Source: Streptomyces aquilus (GTDB taxonomy: Bacteria; Actinomycetota; Actinomycetes; Streptomycetales; Streptomycetaceae). Taken from it: 64,000 nucleotides of DNA. The position numbers and the translations under genes are program-made. This document shows positions 51,308 through 60,263 of this stretch, piece after piece. Below the pieces are notes generated by a model. It was given only the letters and a program-made list of their open reading frames with translations, was not told where the DNA came from and ran no database searches. How positions within the stretch are numbered: the stretch's first letter is position 1; each line of letters begins with the position of its first letter. Location of the stretch: NCBI RefSeq assembly GCF_003955715.1, contig NZ_CP034463.1, positions 2,232,001 through 2,296,000 of the forward strand, written 5' to 3'.

Positions 51308-53881
51308 CTTGGCGAGGTCCCCCCGGGAGGCGGGACGCGCCGCGGGCTCAAGGGTGCGCCGTCGTCGCACCACTCCCACGACCGCGAGGAGCAGGACGGT
51401 CCCGAACGCCACTCCCCCGACCGTCATCCCCAGCCGCAAGCCAGGTGGCCGGAAAGTACAGGTGAGCGCGTTCGAAGTGCCGTCGAGCGGCACGGAAATC
51501 AGCCCGTGGTAATTCCCCGCCGGTGCGGGGGCGGAATTTCCGGTGGCGCAGCGCCAGCCGGCGATCCGAGGGGCCGCGACGATCGCGATTCCCTTGCTGC
51601 CTGCCGGGAGCTCCGCCCGGATCGTGCCGTCCGAGACCGTCACCTTCGTCGCGCCGGTGGTCTTGAGCCGCTGGACGACGGTGCGCAGCTTGCCGGTGTC
51701 CAGGCAGCCGACCGCGCCGACCGGAATCCTGCCCGGGCGGTGGGCGGACAGCGCGATGGTCAGCCGCCCGGACGGCGGGACCGTGCCGAGCGGCTCCAGG
51801 GCGGCGCGCTTGCTCGCGTCGGACCGGAAGCGGGCGGCCGGTCCCGGAGCACCGGCGAGCTGGGCCGTGCCCGCGAAGCGCGGGGCCCAGAGGTACACCT
51901 CGCTGCCCGCCGGGCACCGGGCGCTGACGGCCTCGGCGCTCACGTCGAGCCGGGGCACGGTGTAGACGCGGGCGCCGAGCAGCAGTTCCTGGTTGCGGTA
52001 CGGCGACGGCCCGAAGGCAGGTGCGGCGGTGGCCGTGGGCCGTACGGTCACCAGGGGCGGCACGTCCTGACGGGAGACGGTCGGCCGGGCGTCGGGCTCG
52101 GGGTCCCGGCTCTGGTGCGGGTCCGGGGGTGAGTGCACCCGGGCGCCGACGGAGAAGATCACGTCCGTGACGGCGTTGTCCAGGCTCTGGAGGCTGCGGC
52201 CGCCCGAGGTCCAGCCGCCGCCGAGGGCGGTGAGCGTGCGCAGGAGCACGTCGGAGGTGTGGCTGCTGTAGTACTGGGCGCCCTGGCCGCCGACGAGCAT
52301 CGGGTCGTTGGCGACGGTCTGCTCGCGGCCCGGGTCGGTGCGGTAGCGGGGCCAGCCGTCGGCCCGCGCGATCGCCTCCGCCTGCCACTGCTGCCGGTCG
52401 CCCCAGGGCGCGTAGTCGTCCAGGTGCGCGAGCCGCAGCCGGGAGGCCACGGCGGAGGTGGCGACGGTCTCGCCGAACTGGGCGCCGAGAAGCAGCACGA
52501 CGGCGACCGCGACGGGCGCGGTACGACGGGCTCCGACGGGAAGACGCCGGTCACCTGTGGGGAGCAGGCGCCGGGCCCGGTCGCCGAGAGGCTTCCAGTC
52601 ACCCGTCCCGCCGGCCATGCCCAGCAGCGTCAGCCCGCCCAGCGCGCCCGCCGTGGCCAGGAGCAGCACCGGCCAGGCGACCTGGCGGACCAGGTCGCTG
52701 CCCGCGGCGACGGCCACGATCAGGGCGAGGACACCCGTGGCCGCGCCCAGCGCCCGCGGCGCCGGCACACCGTACGAGAGCGTGTGCCAGGCGGCCATCA
52801 CCAGCAGCGCGCACACCACGAAGGCCTGCCGGTACGGGCTGCCCTGCGGGGCGGCGAAGGCGTGCCAGAGCAGATGGGTCGGGCCCCACTGCATCGACAG
52901 CGTCACGCCGGCCACCAGCAGCGTCCATCCGGCACGCACCGGCCGGGGAGCCGCCCGGTGGAAGGGCAGGGCGAGGGCGAGCAGCAGGGCCGTGGTGCCG
53001 ACGAAGAGCGCCGGGGAGCCGAAGCTGTACGTCGTCGGCAGCAGCCGGGCCAGCAGGTCCTCGGCGCCCACCGGCTTGAACTCCGTGAACCGGCCGGGAG
53101 AGGCGTGTTGGGTGCCGAAGTAGATCACCGTCACGAGGGGCGCGGCCAAGCCGACCCCGAGCGCCACGGTGAGCCCGGCCCGGCCCGCCACCGCCGCCTT
53201 CCGGCGCGACGGGAGACCGCACAGGGCCAGCCTCAGGAGGAGCACGAGACCGGCGGCGAGGGTGGCCATGTACGCCGTGTAGAAGTTGGCGATCCAGACC
53301 GCCGTCACGACCAGCACACCGAGGAGCGGTCGTCGCTGGTGCAGAATCCATTCGCCGGCCAGGCACAGCAGCGGCAGCGCGATGAGGCCGTCGAGCCACA
53401 TGAGGTTGTAGACGGCCGCCGCCACGGTCCACCCGCACAGGGCGTACGACGCTCCCAGCAGCCCCGCCGCCCACCAGCGCCCGGGGCGCAGCGCGAGCAG
53501 CAGCCAGGCCATGACGGCGGCGGCGCACGCGACCTTCAGGACGGTGATCACATAGACCGCGAGGTCGATCTCGTCCCGCGGGAACACCGCCACGAGCAGC
53601 GCGAAGGGGCTGGTGAGGTAGGTGCCCAGGTCGGGCAGGAAGCTGCTGCCGTACCCGGACTGCCAGTTGACGAGGAGGCCGCCGTCGGCGCGGCCGTGCA
53701 GCAGGTCCCACAGGTGGGCGTGTAAGGGCACGTACTGGTTGCCGAGGTCGTTGACCGTGCGGGTGCGGGGGCCGAAGGGGTAGCTGCGGGCGACGACGTC
53801 GGCGGCGCAGAACATGACGACGGTGACCAGCGCCGCGAGCCCGGCCGCGGCCCGCCGAGGTCCCCGAATACCGCTGTGCAA
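51299..53881 (-). CDS. YfhO-family polytopic membrane protein
   Basis: This protein of about 860 residues has at least eleven membrane segments in its first 550 residues. The family region NDLGNQYVPLHAHLWDLLHG, then GLLVNWQSGYGSSFLPDLGTYL, is typical of YfhO proteins, which resemble GT-C glycosyltransferases and decorate wall polymers. The C-terminal 250 residues are extracytoplasmic except for one last span near the end (LGMTVGGVAFGTVLLLAVVGVVRRRR). I choose the TTG at 53881, with GGGGGGA upstream; a GTG 90 bp further upstream is the other option. The sugar and acceptor are unknown. Confidence 0.85.
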
Positions 53882-54060
53882 TTCGATCCCCCCGTCCGGG
53901 GGTCCATCCCCCGCCTTTAATTCCGTGCGCCCTTTTAGACAGAGGAGGAATCCGGCGGGTTGTGCGTCCACCGAAAGTGGCGGAATGAATTCCAGCTTAT
54001 TCGGAGGTTAAGGGCGGGTGCGCGCGACGGGAGTCCACTCCAGGCTCTACGGTCTTGTGC

Positions 54061-54528
54061 ATGACTGACGGACGATCCGACATGAGCGGCAGCACCACCC
54101 GTGAGGAGCGTTTCGCGCAGGGCCTGAAGGTGCTGCGGAGCGTCGACGGCGAGATCGGGCAGCGGGTCATCGACTCGCTCGCCGACATCAACCCCGAGAT
54201 GGGCCACCAGATCGTCGCCTGGGGCTTCGGCGAGATCTACTCCCGTCCCGAACTCCAGCCCAGGGACCGCCAGTTGGTCACGCTGGGCATGCTCACCGCA
54301 CTCGGTGGCTGCGAGCCGCAGCTGGAGGTGCACATCAACGCGGCGCTGAACGTGGGCCTGACGCCCCAGCAGATCGTCGAGGCGCTGCTGCACTCCGCCG
54401 GTTACTGCGGATTCCCGCGCGCCCTGAACGCCACGTTCGTCGCGAAGAAGGTCTTCGACGAGCGTGGGCTGCTGCCGGTCGGCCGGCAGCAGCCCACGCC
54501 CGGTGAGAATCCGCCTACTTCCGCTTGA
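54061..54528 (+). CDS. Carboxymuconolactone decarboxylase (CMD) family protein
   Basis: This protein of about 155 residues has the CMD fold (IGQRVIDSLADINPEMGHQIVAWGFGEIY, then ELQPRDRQLVTLGMLTALGGCEPQLEVHINAALNVGLT). The redox Cys pair of AhpD is absent, with only one Cys in GGCEPQLEVH, so it is more like gamma-carboxymuconolactone decarboxylase than AhpD. ATG 54061 is used; ATG 54082 is possible. A TACGGT hexamer 7 nt upstream suggests a leaderless message. Its last 14 bp overlap the end of the convergent GH51 gene. No aromatic-degradation genes are nearby, so the substrate is open. Confidence 0.82.
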   Translation: MTDGRSDMSGSTTREERFAQGLKVLRSVDGEIGQRVIDSLADINPEMGHQIVAWGFGEIYSRPELQPRDRQLVTLGMLTALGGCEPQLEVHINAALNVGLTPQQIVEALLHSAGYCGFPRALNATFVAKKVFDERGLLPVGRQQPTPGENPPTSA

Positions 54529-56992
54529 TCCGCAGGAACGTGACGGAGTTCGCCGGGAAGGTGTACGTGAACTCGCCGGCGACCCCGTCGAACGTGGACC
54601 GCACCGGTGCGACCGGCGTCTCGGTCTCGGTGTTCACCGCGTTCGCGTCGGCCGTCAGCGTGGTGACCCGCGCCGTGGACGCGACCTTCGCGCCGCCGAG
54701 GTCGATCGCCGTACGGGCCGCGTCGGCCTGGGCGTTGACGACCTTGACGATCAGGTCACCGGTCTTGTCGTCCTGGGTGACGACCTGGCGGAACGGCTCG
54801 GCCGGCTTGTCGTCGGTGAAGCCGCCCCACTCCTGGCCGTCGAGGTACAGGGTGACCTGGCGGCCGCGCACCTTGACGTCGATGTCGTAGGTGCGGCCCG
54901 TCTCGATCGTGCCGGGCTTGGAGATCAGCGTGGACTTGCCGCCGTCCACGGCCTGTTCGACGGCGGACTGGGTGTTGTTCCAGCCGCCGAGGTTCCACCA
55001 GTAGTAGTTGCCGGTGTCCTTGACGCCGAAGGCGACGAGGAAGCCCTCCTTGCCGGACTTCTTCGTGGCCTTCACCTTCAGGTCGTAGTCGTGCCAGCTC
55101 GGGTCACCGGCCGACACCATGGTGTTCTCGGCGGCGACGTCGGTCTGCACGTACTGGCCGTCCTGGATGCTCCAGCTGCCGCCGCCGGTGTGCGTCCACT
55201 GCGAGGCGTCCCCGGAGAAGTCGTCGCTCAGCAGGGCGTTGCCGTCGGCGTCCGTGACGCGGACGTCGTCGTAGGCCGCGCTGGTCGCCCAGGTGGACAG
55301 GCCGACGGCGCCGGTGAGGGGGCCGGTGAGCGCGGGGGTGCCGGTGGCGGTCGACGGGACGACGCGGTCGCCGACGTTGTTCATGAACAGCTTCTGGACC
55401 TCGTAGTTGGCCGAGTTCCAGGCCGCGTGGTTGTTGAACCAGATGAGGTCCGGCCGCCACTGGACGTAGTCCTCGTTGGCGAACAGCGGGGCGTACGAGG
55501 CCAGTTTGACGACGTCCGCGTTGCGCTCCAGGCCGGTCATGTACGCCGCCTCGGCGAGACCGTTCTTGAACGCGTTGCCCCACGAGGCGTATTCACCGAG
55601 GAAGACCTTCGGGCCGTTCCGGTCGTAGGAATCGTAGCGGTCGTTGTTCTGAAGGAACCACTGGGTGCTGTTGTAGTAGTGCTCGTCGACCATGTCGACC
55701 TTGGCGTCCTTGTTGAGCTTCCACGCCGTGTCGAAGGTCGTACCGGCGTCGTCCGGGCCGGAGTTGGAGATGACCGTGATGTCGGGGTACTTGGCCTCGA
55801 TGGCGGCGCGGAACTGCTTGAACCGGGCGAAGAACGCCTCGGGGAGGTTCTCCTCGTTGCCGACCTCGATGTGGGTGAGGTGGAAGGGCTGGGGGTGGCC
55901 CATCCGGGCGCGCTTGCCGCCCCACTCGCTCGTCACGGGGCCGTTGGCGAACTCGATGAGGTCCAGGGTGTCCTGGATGTGCCGCTTGAGCAGCGCCTCG
56001 TCGTCGACGGCCTTGTCCTGGCCGCAGCCGGTCACCAGCGCGGGGACGACGGGCAGCGGCATGGCGCCGATGTCCTCGGAGAGGCGGAAGTACTCGTAGT
56101 AGCCGAGACCGTAACTCTGGTTGTAGCCCCAGAAGTTGGCGTTGGTGGCGCGCTCCTCGACCGGGCCGACGGTGTCCTTCCACTGGTACGACCGCTTGCG
56201 CTGGTAGCCGGAGGCCTCGCTGTAGTCCTCCATGGAGCCGGTGTTGACCAGGCAGCCGCCGGGGAAGCGCACGAAGCCGGGGTGAAGGGCCTCGATCTTC
56301 TCGGCGAGGTCCTTGCGCAGGCCGTTGGGCTCGTTGCGGTAGGTGTCGCGCGGGAAGAGGGACACCATGTCGAGCGCGGCCGCGGCGGTCGAGCCGACGG
56401 TGAGGCGGCCTGCGCTGCTGGTGCGGGTCGCGGTGAAGGTGGCCTTGTACTTGGCCCAGCCGCTCTTCGTCACGGCCACCCGGCGGGCGGTCGCGAGGCT
56501 GCCGTCGGCGTCCTGGAGGGTGACCGTGAGGGTCGTGCCGGCCGCGGCGCGGGCCCACACCGAGAAGTCGTACCGCTTGCCCTTCTGGACGCTGATGCCG
56601 GTGTTGTAACCCGCGTTGGTGACCGACGAACCGGCGCCCAGGGAGAGGTAGGCGCGGTTGCGGGCGTTGAGGCGTCCGGCGTCGTTCACGACCCGGCCGG
56701 TGCCGTCGACCGTCCAGGAGGTGAGGGGCGTGTACGACGTGTTGTCGTCGGTGGAGTACTCGAAGGACCGGTTCTGCACGAGCTCGGCGTACAGACCGCC
56801 GTCGGCGGCCCGGTTGATGTCCTCGAAGAAGACGCCGTACATCGTGTCGTCGATCCGCGCGCCCTTGGCGGTGGGGTCGACGGTGATGGCGTAGTCGGTG
56901 GTGTCCTCGGCGTGGGCGGGGGCGGGGATGAGGCCGGCCGCCACCAGGAGGGCGGTGGCGGTGATGCCGTATCTCCAGCGGGTGCGTGACAT
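54515..56992 (-). CDS. Secreted alpha-L-arabinofuranosidase, GH51, with inserted carbohydrate-binding domains
   Basis: This 825-residue enzyme removes arabinofuranosyl side chains from plant hemicelluloses outside the cell. The signal peptide is residues 1-28 (TALLVAAGLIPAPAHA). The GH51 barrel begins MYGVFFEDINRAADGGLYAEL, with the acid/base Glu near 380 in HIEVGNEENL and the nucleophile Glu near 467 in VFLGEYASWG. A CBM4/9-like beta domain is inserted at about 70-215 and a LamG/ConA-like domain at about 586-745 (LLSDDFSGDASQWTHTG). GGAG lies six bases before the ATG. A 9-bp direct repeat upstream may be its operator. Confidence 0.93.
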   Translation of the reverse strand: MSRTRWRYGITATALLVAAGLIPAPAHAEDTTDYAITVDPTAKGARIDDTMYGVFFEDINRAADGGLYAELVQNRSFEYSTDDNTSYTPLTSWTVDGTGRVVNDAGRLNARNRAYLSLGAGSSVTNAGYNTGISVQKGKRYDFSVWARAAAGTTLTVTLQDADGSLATARRVAVTKSGWAKYKATFTATRTSSAGRLTVGSTAAAALDMVSLFPRDTYRNEPNGLRKDLAEKIEALHPGFVRFPGGCLVNTGSMEDYSEASGYQRKRSYQWKDTVGPVEERATNANFWGYNQSYGLGYYEYFRLSEDIGAMPLPVVPALVTGCGQDKAVDDEALLKRHIQDTLDLIEFANGPVTSEWGGKRARMGHPQPFHLTHIEVGNEENLPEAFFARFKQFRAAIEAKYPDITVISNSGPDDAGTTFDTAWKLNKDAKVDMVDEHYYNSTQWFLQNNDRYDSYDRNGPKVFLGEYASWGNAFKNGLAEAAYMTGLERNADVVKLASYAPLFANEDYVQWRPDLIWFNNHAAWNSANYEVQKLFMNNVGDRVVPSTATGTPALTGPLTGAVGLSTWATSAAYDDVRVTDADGNALLSDDFSGDASQWTHTGGGSWSIQDGQYVQTDVAAENTMVSAGDPSWHDYDLKVKATKKSGKEGFLVAFGVKDTGNYYWWNLGGWNNTQSAVEQAVDGGKSTLISKPGTIETGRTYDIDVKVRGRQVTLYLDGQEWGGFTDDKPAEPFRQVVTQDDKTGDLIVKVVNAQADAARTAIDLGGAKVASTARVTTLTADANAVNTETETPVAPVRSTFDGVAGEFTYTFPANSVTFLRIKRK

Positions 56993-57031
56993 GAATACTC
57001 CGCGGCTCGACAGGGGGAGTCGTTCAGGCAA

Positions 57032-57049
57032 GTTCGAGATGTTCGAGAT
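57032..57049. promoter_or_regulatory. Tandem 9-bp repeat upstream of the GH51 gene
   Basis: GTTCGAGAT occurs twice in direct tandem, 40-57 bp upstream of the GH51 start, followed by ATATCAAACGTTGAT. Position and form suggest an operator for a sugar-responsive regulator. Confidence 0.4.
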
Positions 57050-57148
57050 ATCAAACGTTGATCAGTACTGCGAACGGCAAGATAGGGAGAGGGTTCGAAG
57101 AGCGTCAACGGGTCGCGCGATACCGAAAGTGTCGAAAGGGAGGGGCCG

Positions 57149-57592
57149 ATGGGCGAGTTCTGGCCGGTACCGGACGTGCTGACCTTCCTGGCCGGGAGCT
57201 GGCGGGCGGAGCGGACCGTGCGGGATCTGGCGAGCGGGGCGGCGGGCACCTTCTCCGGTACGACGGTTTTCGGCCCGTGGGCGGAGGACGGCCTCCTGCA
57301 TCACGAGTCGGGCACCTTCACCTGGCTCGGCGTCCCGCGCCCCGCCGAGCGGACGCTGCGGTTCCTGCCGGGCGGACGGCCGGGCACGGCGGACGTCCGC
57401 TTCGCCGACGGCCGGCCCTTCCACGACCTGGACCTGACGACCGGTCGGCATGTCGCCGACCATCTGTGCTCGGCGGACCTCTACCGCGGCGAGTTCAGCG
57501 TCCTGGACGCGGACCACTGGCGGACGGCGTGGCGGGTGGGCGGCCCCGCCAAGGACCTGGTGCTGACCACCGACTACGCCCGCGAGGGCTGA
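57149..57592 (+). CDS. DUF6314 family protein
   Basis: This 147-residue protein starts FWPVPDVLTFLAGSWRAERTVRD, typical of DUF6314, and is rich in Trp and His (DGLLHHESGTFTWLG, ADHLCSADLYRGEF). GGAGGGG lies three bases before the ATG, a strong site. The fold is probably a lipocalin-like beta-barrel, judging from the alternating strands, but no function is known. It is divergent from the GH51 gene and convergent with the degenerate phosphatase. Confidence 0.85.
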   Translation: MGEFWPVPDVLTFLAGSWRAERTVRDLASGAAGTFSGTTVFGPWAEDGLLHHESGTFTWLGVPRPAERTLRFLPGGRPGTADVRFADGRPFHDLDLTTGRHVADHLCSADLYRGEFSVLDADHWRTAWRVGGPAKDLVLTTDYAREG

Positions 57593-57621
57593 ACCGGCTA
57601 CGTCCGGGGGAGCTCAACCGA

Positions 57622-58206
57622 CTACGCCCGCGCCGACGCCGCGTCGAAGCGCAGGTTCCAGCGGCCGGCGTGACCGGTGAGGGTGGTGGTCGACAGAGGG
57701 CGGACGTCGATGTTCCAGTACGTCGACGGAGGCGCCTTCAGGGCGTACACCAACGCCGCCCGGACCACCGAGGGTTCGGCGACGGCGACGATCCGGCCGC
57801 CGTCCGCCACCGGCCGGGTGTCGAGCCAGCCGCCGACACGCGTGACGAACGACAGCAGCGACTCGCCGCCGTGCGGGACGCCGCTCGGGTCGGCGAGCCA
57901 GGCGTCCACCGCCTCCGGCTCCCGCGCCATCGCCTCGCCCAGCGTCAGTCCGCGCCAGCGGCCCATGTCACAGTCCCGCAGCGCCAGTTGCACGAGCGGG
58001 GCGTAGCCGAGGGCATCGCCGGTGGCGCGGCTGCGCGGGGTCGGCGAGCAGTAGCGCAGCTCGGCCGCGGACAGGGGCAGCAGCTCCTGCGCGGAGCGCT
58101 GCACCTCGTCCCAGCCGGCCTGATCGAGGGGCCGGTCGTCCTCGAACCGCTCCGCGAGCAGCGGGGAGCTGCGGGCGGCGGCGACGAATGTGACCCGGAG
58201 TGCCAT
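57622..58206 (-). CDS. Histidine-phosphatase-fold protein lacking both catalytic histidines
   Basis: This 194-residue protein keeps the outline of the phosphoglycerate-mutase family: LRYCSPTPRSRATGDALG (the second Arg), DMGRWRGLTLGEAM and GESLLSFVTRVGGWLD. But the RHG motif that carries the phosphorylated His is replaced by AARSSP near residue 11, and the second His region reads VAVAEPSVVRAALV instead of SHGGxIR. It is therefore unlikely to be a phosphatase and may bind phosphate or another ligand. The start at 58206 has only a weak ribosome site. No frameshift is seen and the frame is intact, so it is not a pseudogene. Confidence 0.82.
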   Translation of the reverse strand: MALRVTFVAAARSSPLLAERFEDDRPLDQAGWDEVQRSAQELLPLSAAELRYCSPTPRSRATGDALGYAPLVQLALRDCDMGRWRGLTLGEAMAREPEAVDAWLADPSGVPHGGESLLSFVTRVGGWLDTRPVADGGRIVAVAEPSVVRAALVYALKAPPSTYWNIDVRPLSTTTLTGHAGRWNLRFDAASARA

Positions 58207-58328
58207 GCGGTGATGGTGAGTGGAGAAAGTGCGCAGGTCAAGGGGCGTTACCCGGGAGTTACGCAGGGTCGGTAAACCCTCACACCGAGGTCGGGACGGG
58301 TCGGACAAGTCACCTGAAACGATGGGCC

Positions 58329-58754
58329 CTAGTACAGGTACGCCATCCACTGGTCCGGCTGGGCGAGCGGCGCGAACCCGGCCTTCTCGTAGACGCCGTG
58401 CGCGTCGTGGGTGGCGAGCAGGATGCGCCGCAGCCCGTCCTCCCGCAGGTGCTCGCGCACCGCCTCGACCAGCGAGGTCCCGATCCCCTTCCCGCGCACG
58501 GACGGGTCGACGTACACATCGCACAGCCACCCGAAGGTGGCCCGGTCGGTGATCACCCGGGCGTACGCCACCTGCTCCCCCGAAGCGGTGTCGTACACCC
58601 CGAAGTTCAGCGAGCCGGCGATGGCCCGGTCCTGCTTCTCCCGGGACCGGCCGAGTGCCCAGTAGGCGTCCTCGGACAGCCAGCGATGCACCCGCTCGGC
58701 GTCGATGCGGTCGGGGTCGGTGGAGATCTCGTAGCCGGTGGCGAGGTCGCTCAT
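58329..58754 (-). CDS. GNAT N-acetyltransferase
   Basis: This 141-residue single GNAT has motif A WLCDVYVDPSVRGKGIGTSLVEAVREHL with the canonical RGKGIG loop and motif B RRILLATHDAHGVYEKAGF. GAGGA lies about seven bases before the ATG. The small size and the short N-terminus (SDLATGYEISTDPDRIDAERV) suit a simple amine acetyltransferase; the substrate is unknown. It lies between the degenerate phosphatase and the MocR gene on the same strand. Confidence 0.9.
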   Translation of the reverse strand: MSDLATGYEISTDPDRIDAERVHRWLSEDAYWALGRSREKQDRAIAGSLNFGVYDTASGEQVAYARVITDRATFGWLCDVYVDPSVRGKGIGTSLVEAVREHLREDGLRRILLATHDAHGVYEKAGFAPLAQPDQWMAYLY

Positions 58755-58808
58755 GCCGGGATCCTCGCAGGGGTCGGCGGCCGGGCGCGAACGGTTTCCC
58801 GCGCTCCC

Positions 58809-60242
58809 CTACAGCACCTCGTCACAGGCCGTACGAAGTCGTCGTACCCCCTCCGCGATCTCCCCCGCCCCCGCGACCGCCGCGAAGCTCAGCCGGATGT
58901 GTCCGGCGGGGGGTTCGGCGCTGAAGTAGGGGCGGCCCGGGGTGAGGGCGACGCCGGCGCGCAGGGCCGCGGCCGTGAGGGCGGGCTCGGGGAGGGCCTC
59001 GGGCAGGCGGAGCCAGAGGTGGTAGCCGCCGGACGGGACGTGGGGCAGCGCCAGTTCGGGGAGGTGCAGGCGCAGGGCCGCGGTCATGGTGTCGCGGCGG
59101 GCTCTCAGGTCCGCGGAGATCGACCGGAGATGGCGGGGCCAGGCCGGTGAGCCGACCAGTTCCAGGGCCGCCTCCTGGAGGGGGCGCGGCACGAAGAAGG
59201 TGTCGACGATCTGGATGGCGCGCAGGCGTTCCAGGACCGGGCCCCGGGCGGCGAGCGCGCAGACACGGAAGCTCGGTGAGGTCGCCTTCGTCAGCGAGCA
59301 GACGTGGACGACGACCCCGTCGGCGTCCTCGGCGGCCAGCGGGCGCGGGAGTTCACCGGCGTCCTCGTGCACGAGCCGTCGTACGAAGTCGTCCTCGACG
59401 ACGAACGCGCCCGCCTCGCGCGCGATCCGCAGCACCTCGCCCCGGCGTTCGGGGGCCAGTACCGCGCCGGTCGGGTTCTGGAAGAGGGGCTGGCAGACGA
59501 ACACCCGGGCGCCGGTGGCCCGGAAGGCGTCCGCGAGCAGTTCGGGGCGCACTCCGTCCGCGTCCACCGGGACCGGCACCGGGCGCAGGCCCGCCGCCCG
59601 CGCGATCGCCAGCATGCCGGGATACGTGGGCGATTCGACCAGCACCGGCGCCCCCGGCGGCGCCAGGGCGCGCAGCGCGATCGTCAGCGCCGACTGGCCG
59701 CCCGCGGCGATCAGCACCTCGGCCGCGGTCACCGCCCCGCCGATGCTCCGCGCGAACCACTCCCGCAGCTCCACCAGCCCCTCCATCGGCGGCCGGCCCC
59801 ACGCCCCGGGACGCCGTGAAGCGCGGGACAGCGCGGCGGCGAGGGCCTGCTCGGGCTGGAGGGAGGGGTGCAGATAGCCGCCGGTGAACTCGATGACACC
59901 GGGCGGCGGGGCGGCGAGCGAGACGACGACCCCGGAGGCGTCCACCGAGCGCGGCACGAGGTCCGTGGACGCGTCGGCGCTCAGGGCCACCTCCTGCCAG
60001 GAGGTGTCACCGGCGGGAGCGGGCGTCGTCCGGGGCCGGCTGCGGAACGCCCCGGCGCCGGGGCGGGTCACCACCAGCCCCTCCGCGGCCAGCTGGGCCA
60101 GGGCGCGGGAGACGGTCACCGGGCTCACCCGGTACCGCTCCACGAGGGCCCGGCTCGACGGGAGCTTTCCACCCGGCGAGTAGCGGTCGAGCTCCTGCCG
60201 CAGGCGTTCCGCCAGTTCACCGACGCTGCTACGCTCTTGCAT
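58809..60242 (-). CDS. MocR-type transcription regulator (GntR helix-turn-helix fused to aminotransferase)
   Basis: This 477-residue regulator has a GntR winged helix at about 5-68 (GGKLPSSRALVERYRVSPVTVSRALAQLAAEGL) and a fold-type I aminotransferase domain at about 100-477, with the PLP lysine Lys319 in CSLTKATSPSFRV. MocR proteins sense a PLP adduct or amino compound and control an adjacent gene, here the divergent EamA transporter. Its ATG at 60242 overlaps the transporter ATG by 2 bp, so both transcripts are probably leaderless. A perfect 10-bp palindrome, GTAGCGCTAC (60254-60263), lies in the shared region. Confidence 0.92.
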   Translation of the reverse strand: MQERSSVGELAERLRQELDRYSPGGKLPSSRALVERYRVSPVTVSRALAQLAAEGLVVTRPGAGAFRSRPRTTPAPAGDTSWQEVALSADASTDLVPRSVDASGVVVSLAAPPPGVIEFTGGYLHPSLQPEQALAAALSRASRRPGAWGRPPMEGLVELREWFARSIGGAVTAAEVLIAAGGQSALTIALRALAPPGAPVLVESPTYPGMLAIARAAGLRPVPVPVDADGVRPELLADAFRATGARVFVCQPLFQNPTGAVLAPERRGEVLRIAREAGAFVVEDDFVRRLVHEDAGELPRPLAAEDADGVVVHVCSLTKATSPSFRVCALAARGPVLERLRAIQIVDTFFVPRPLQEAALELVGSPAWPRHLRSISADLRARRDTMTAALRLHLPELALPHVPSGGYHLWLRLPEALPEPALTAAALRAGVALTPGRPYFSAEPPAGHIRLSFAAVAGAGEIAEGVRRLRTACDEVL

Positions 60243-60263
60243 GAGAGTACAGAGTAGCGCTAC
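60228..60263. promoter_or_regulatory. Face-to-face divergent promoter/operator of MocR and EamA genes
   Basis: This segment holds both start codons (60240-60243), candidate -10 hexamers TACGCT (+, 60230-60235) and TACTCT (-, 60256-60251), outer inverted arms GCTAC/GTAGC (60228-60232 and 60254-60258) and the palindrome GTAGCGCTAC (60254-60263). Each -10 lies inside the first codons of the opposite gene. No good -35 was found. Confidence 0.5.

Noticed and set aside
54464..56989. Long plus-strand frame opposite the GH51 gene
   Set aside because: It mirrors the GH51 gene, whose signal peptide, catalytic Glu motifs and ribosome site establish the minus strand as coding.
57622..58206. Pseudogene of a histidine phosphatase
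   Set aside because: The frame is intact over the expected length with normal codon use; only catalytic residues are changed, so it is called a degenerate enzyme, not a broken gene.
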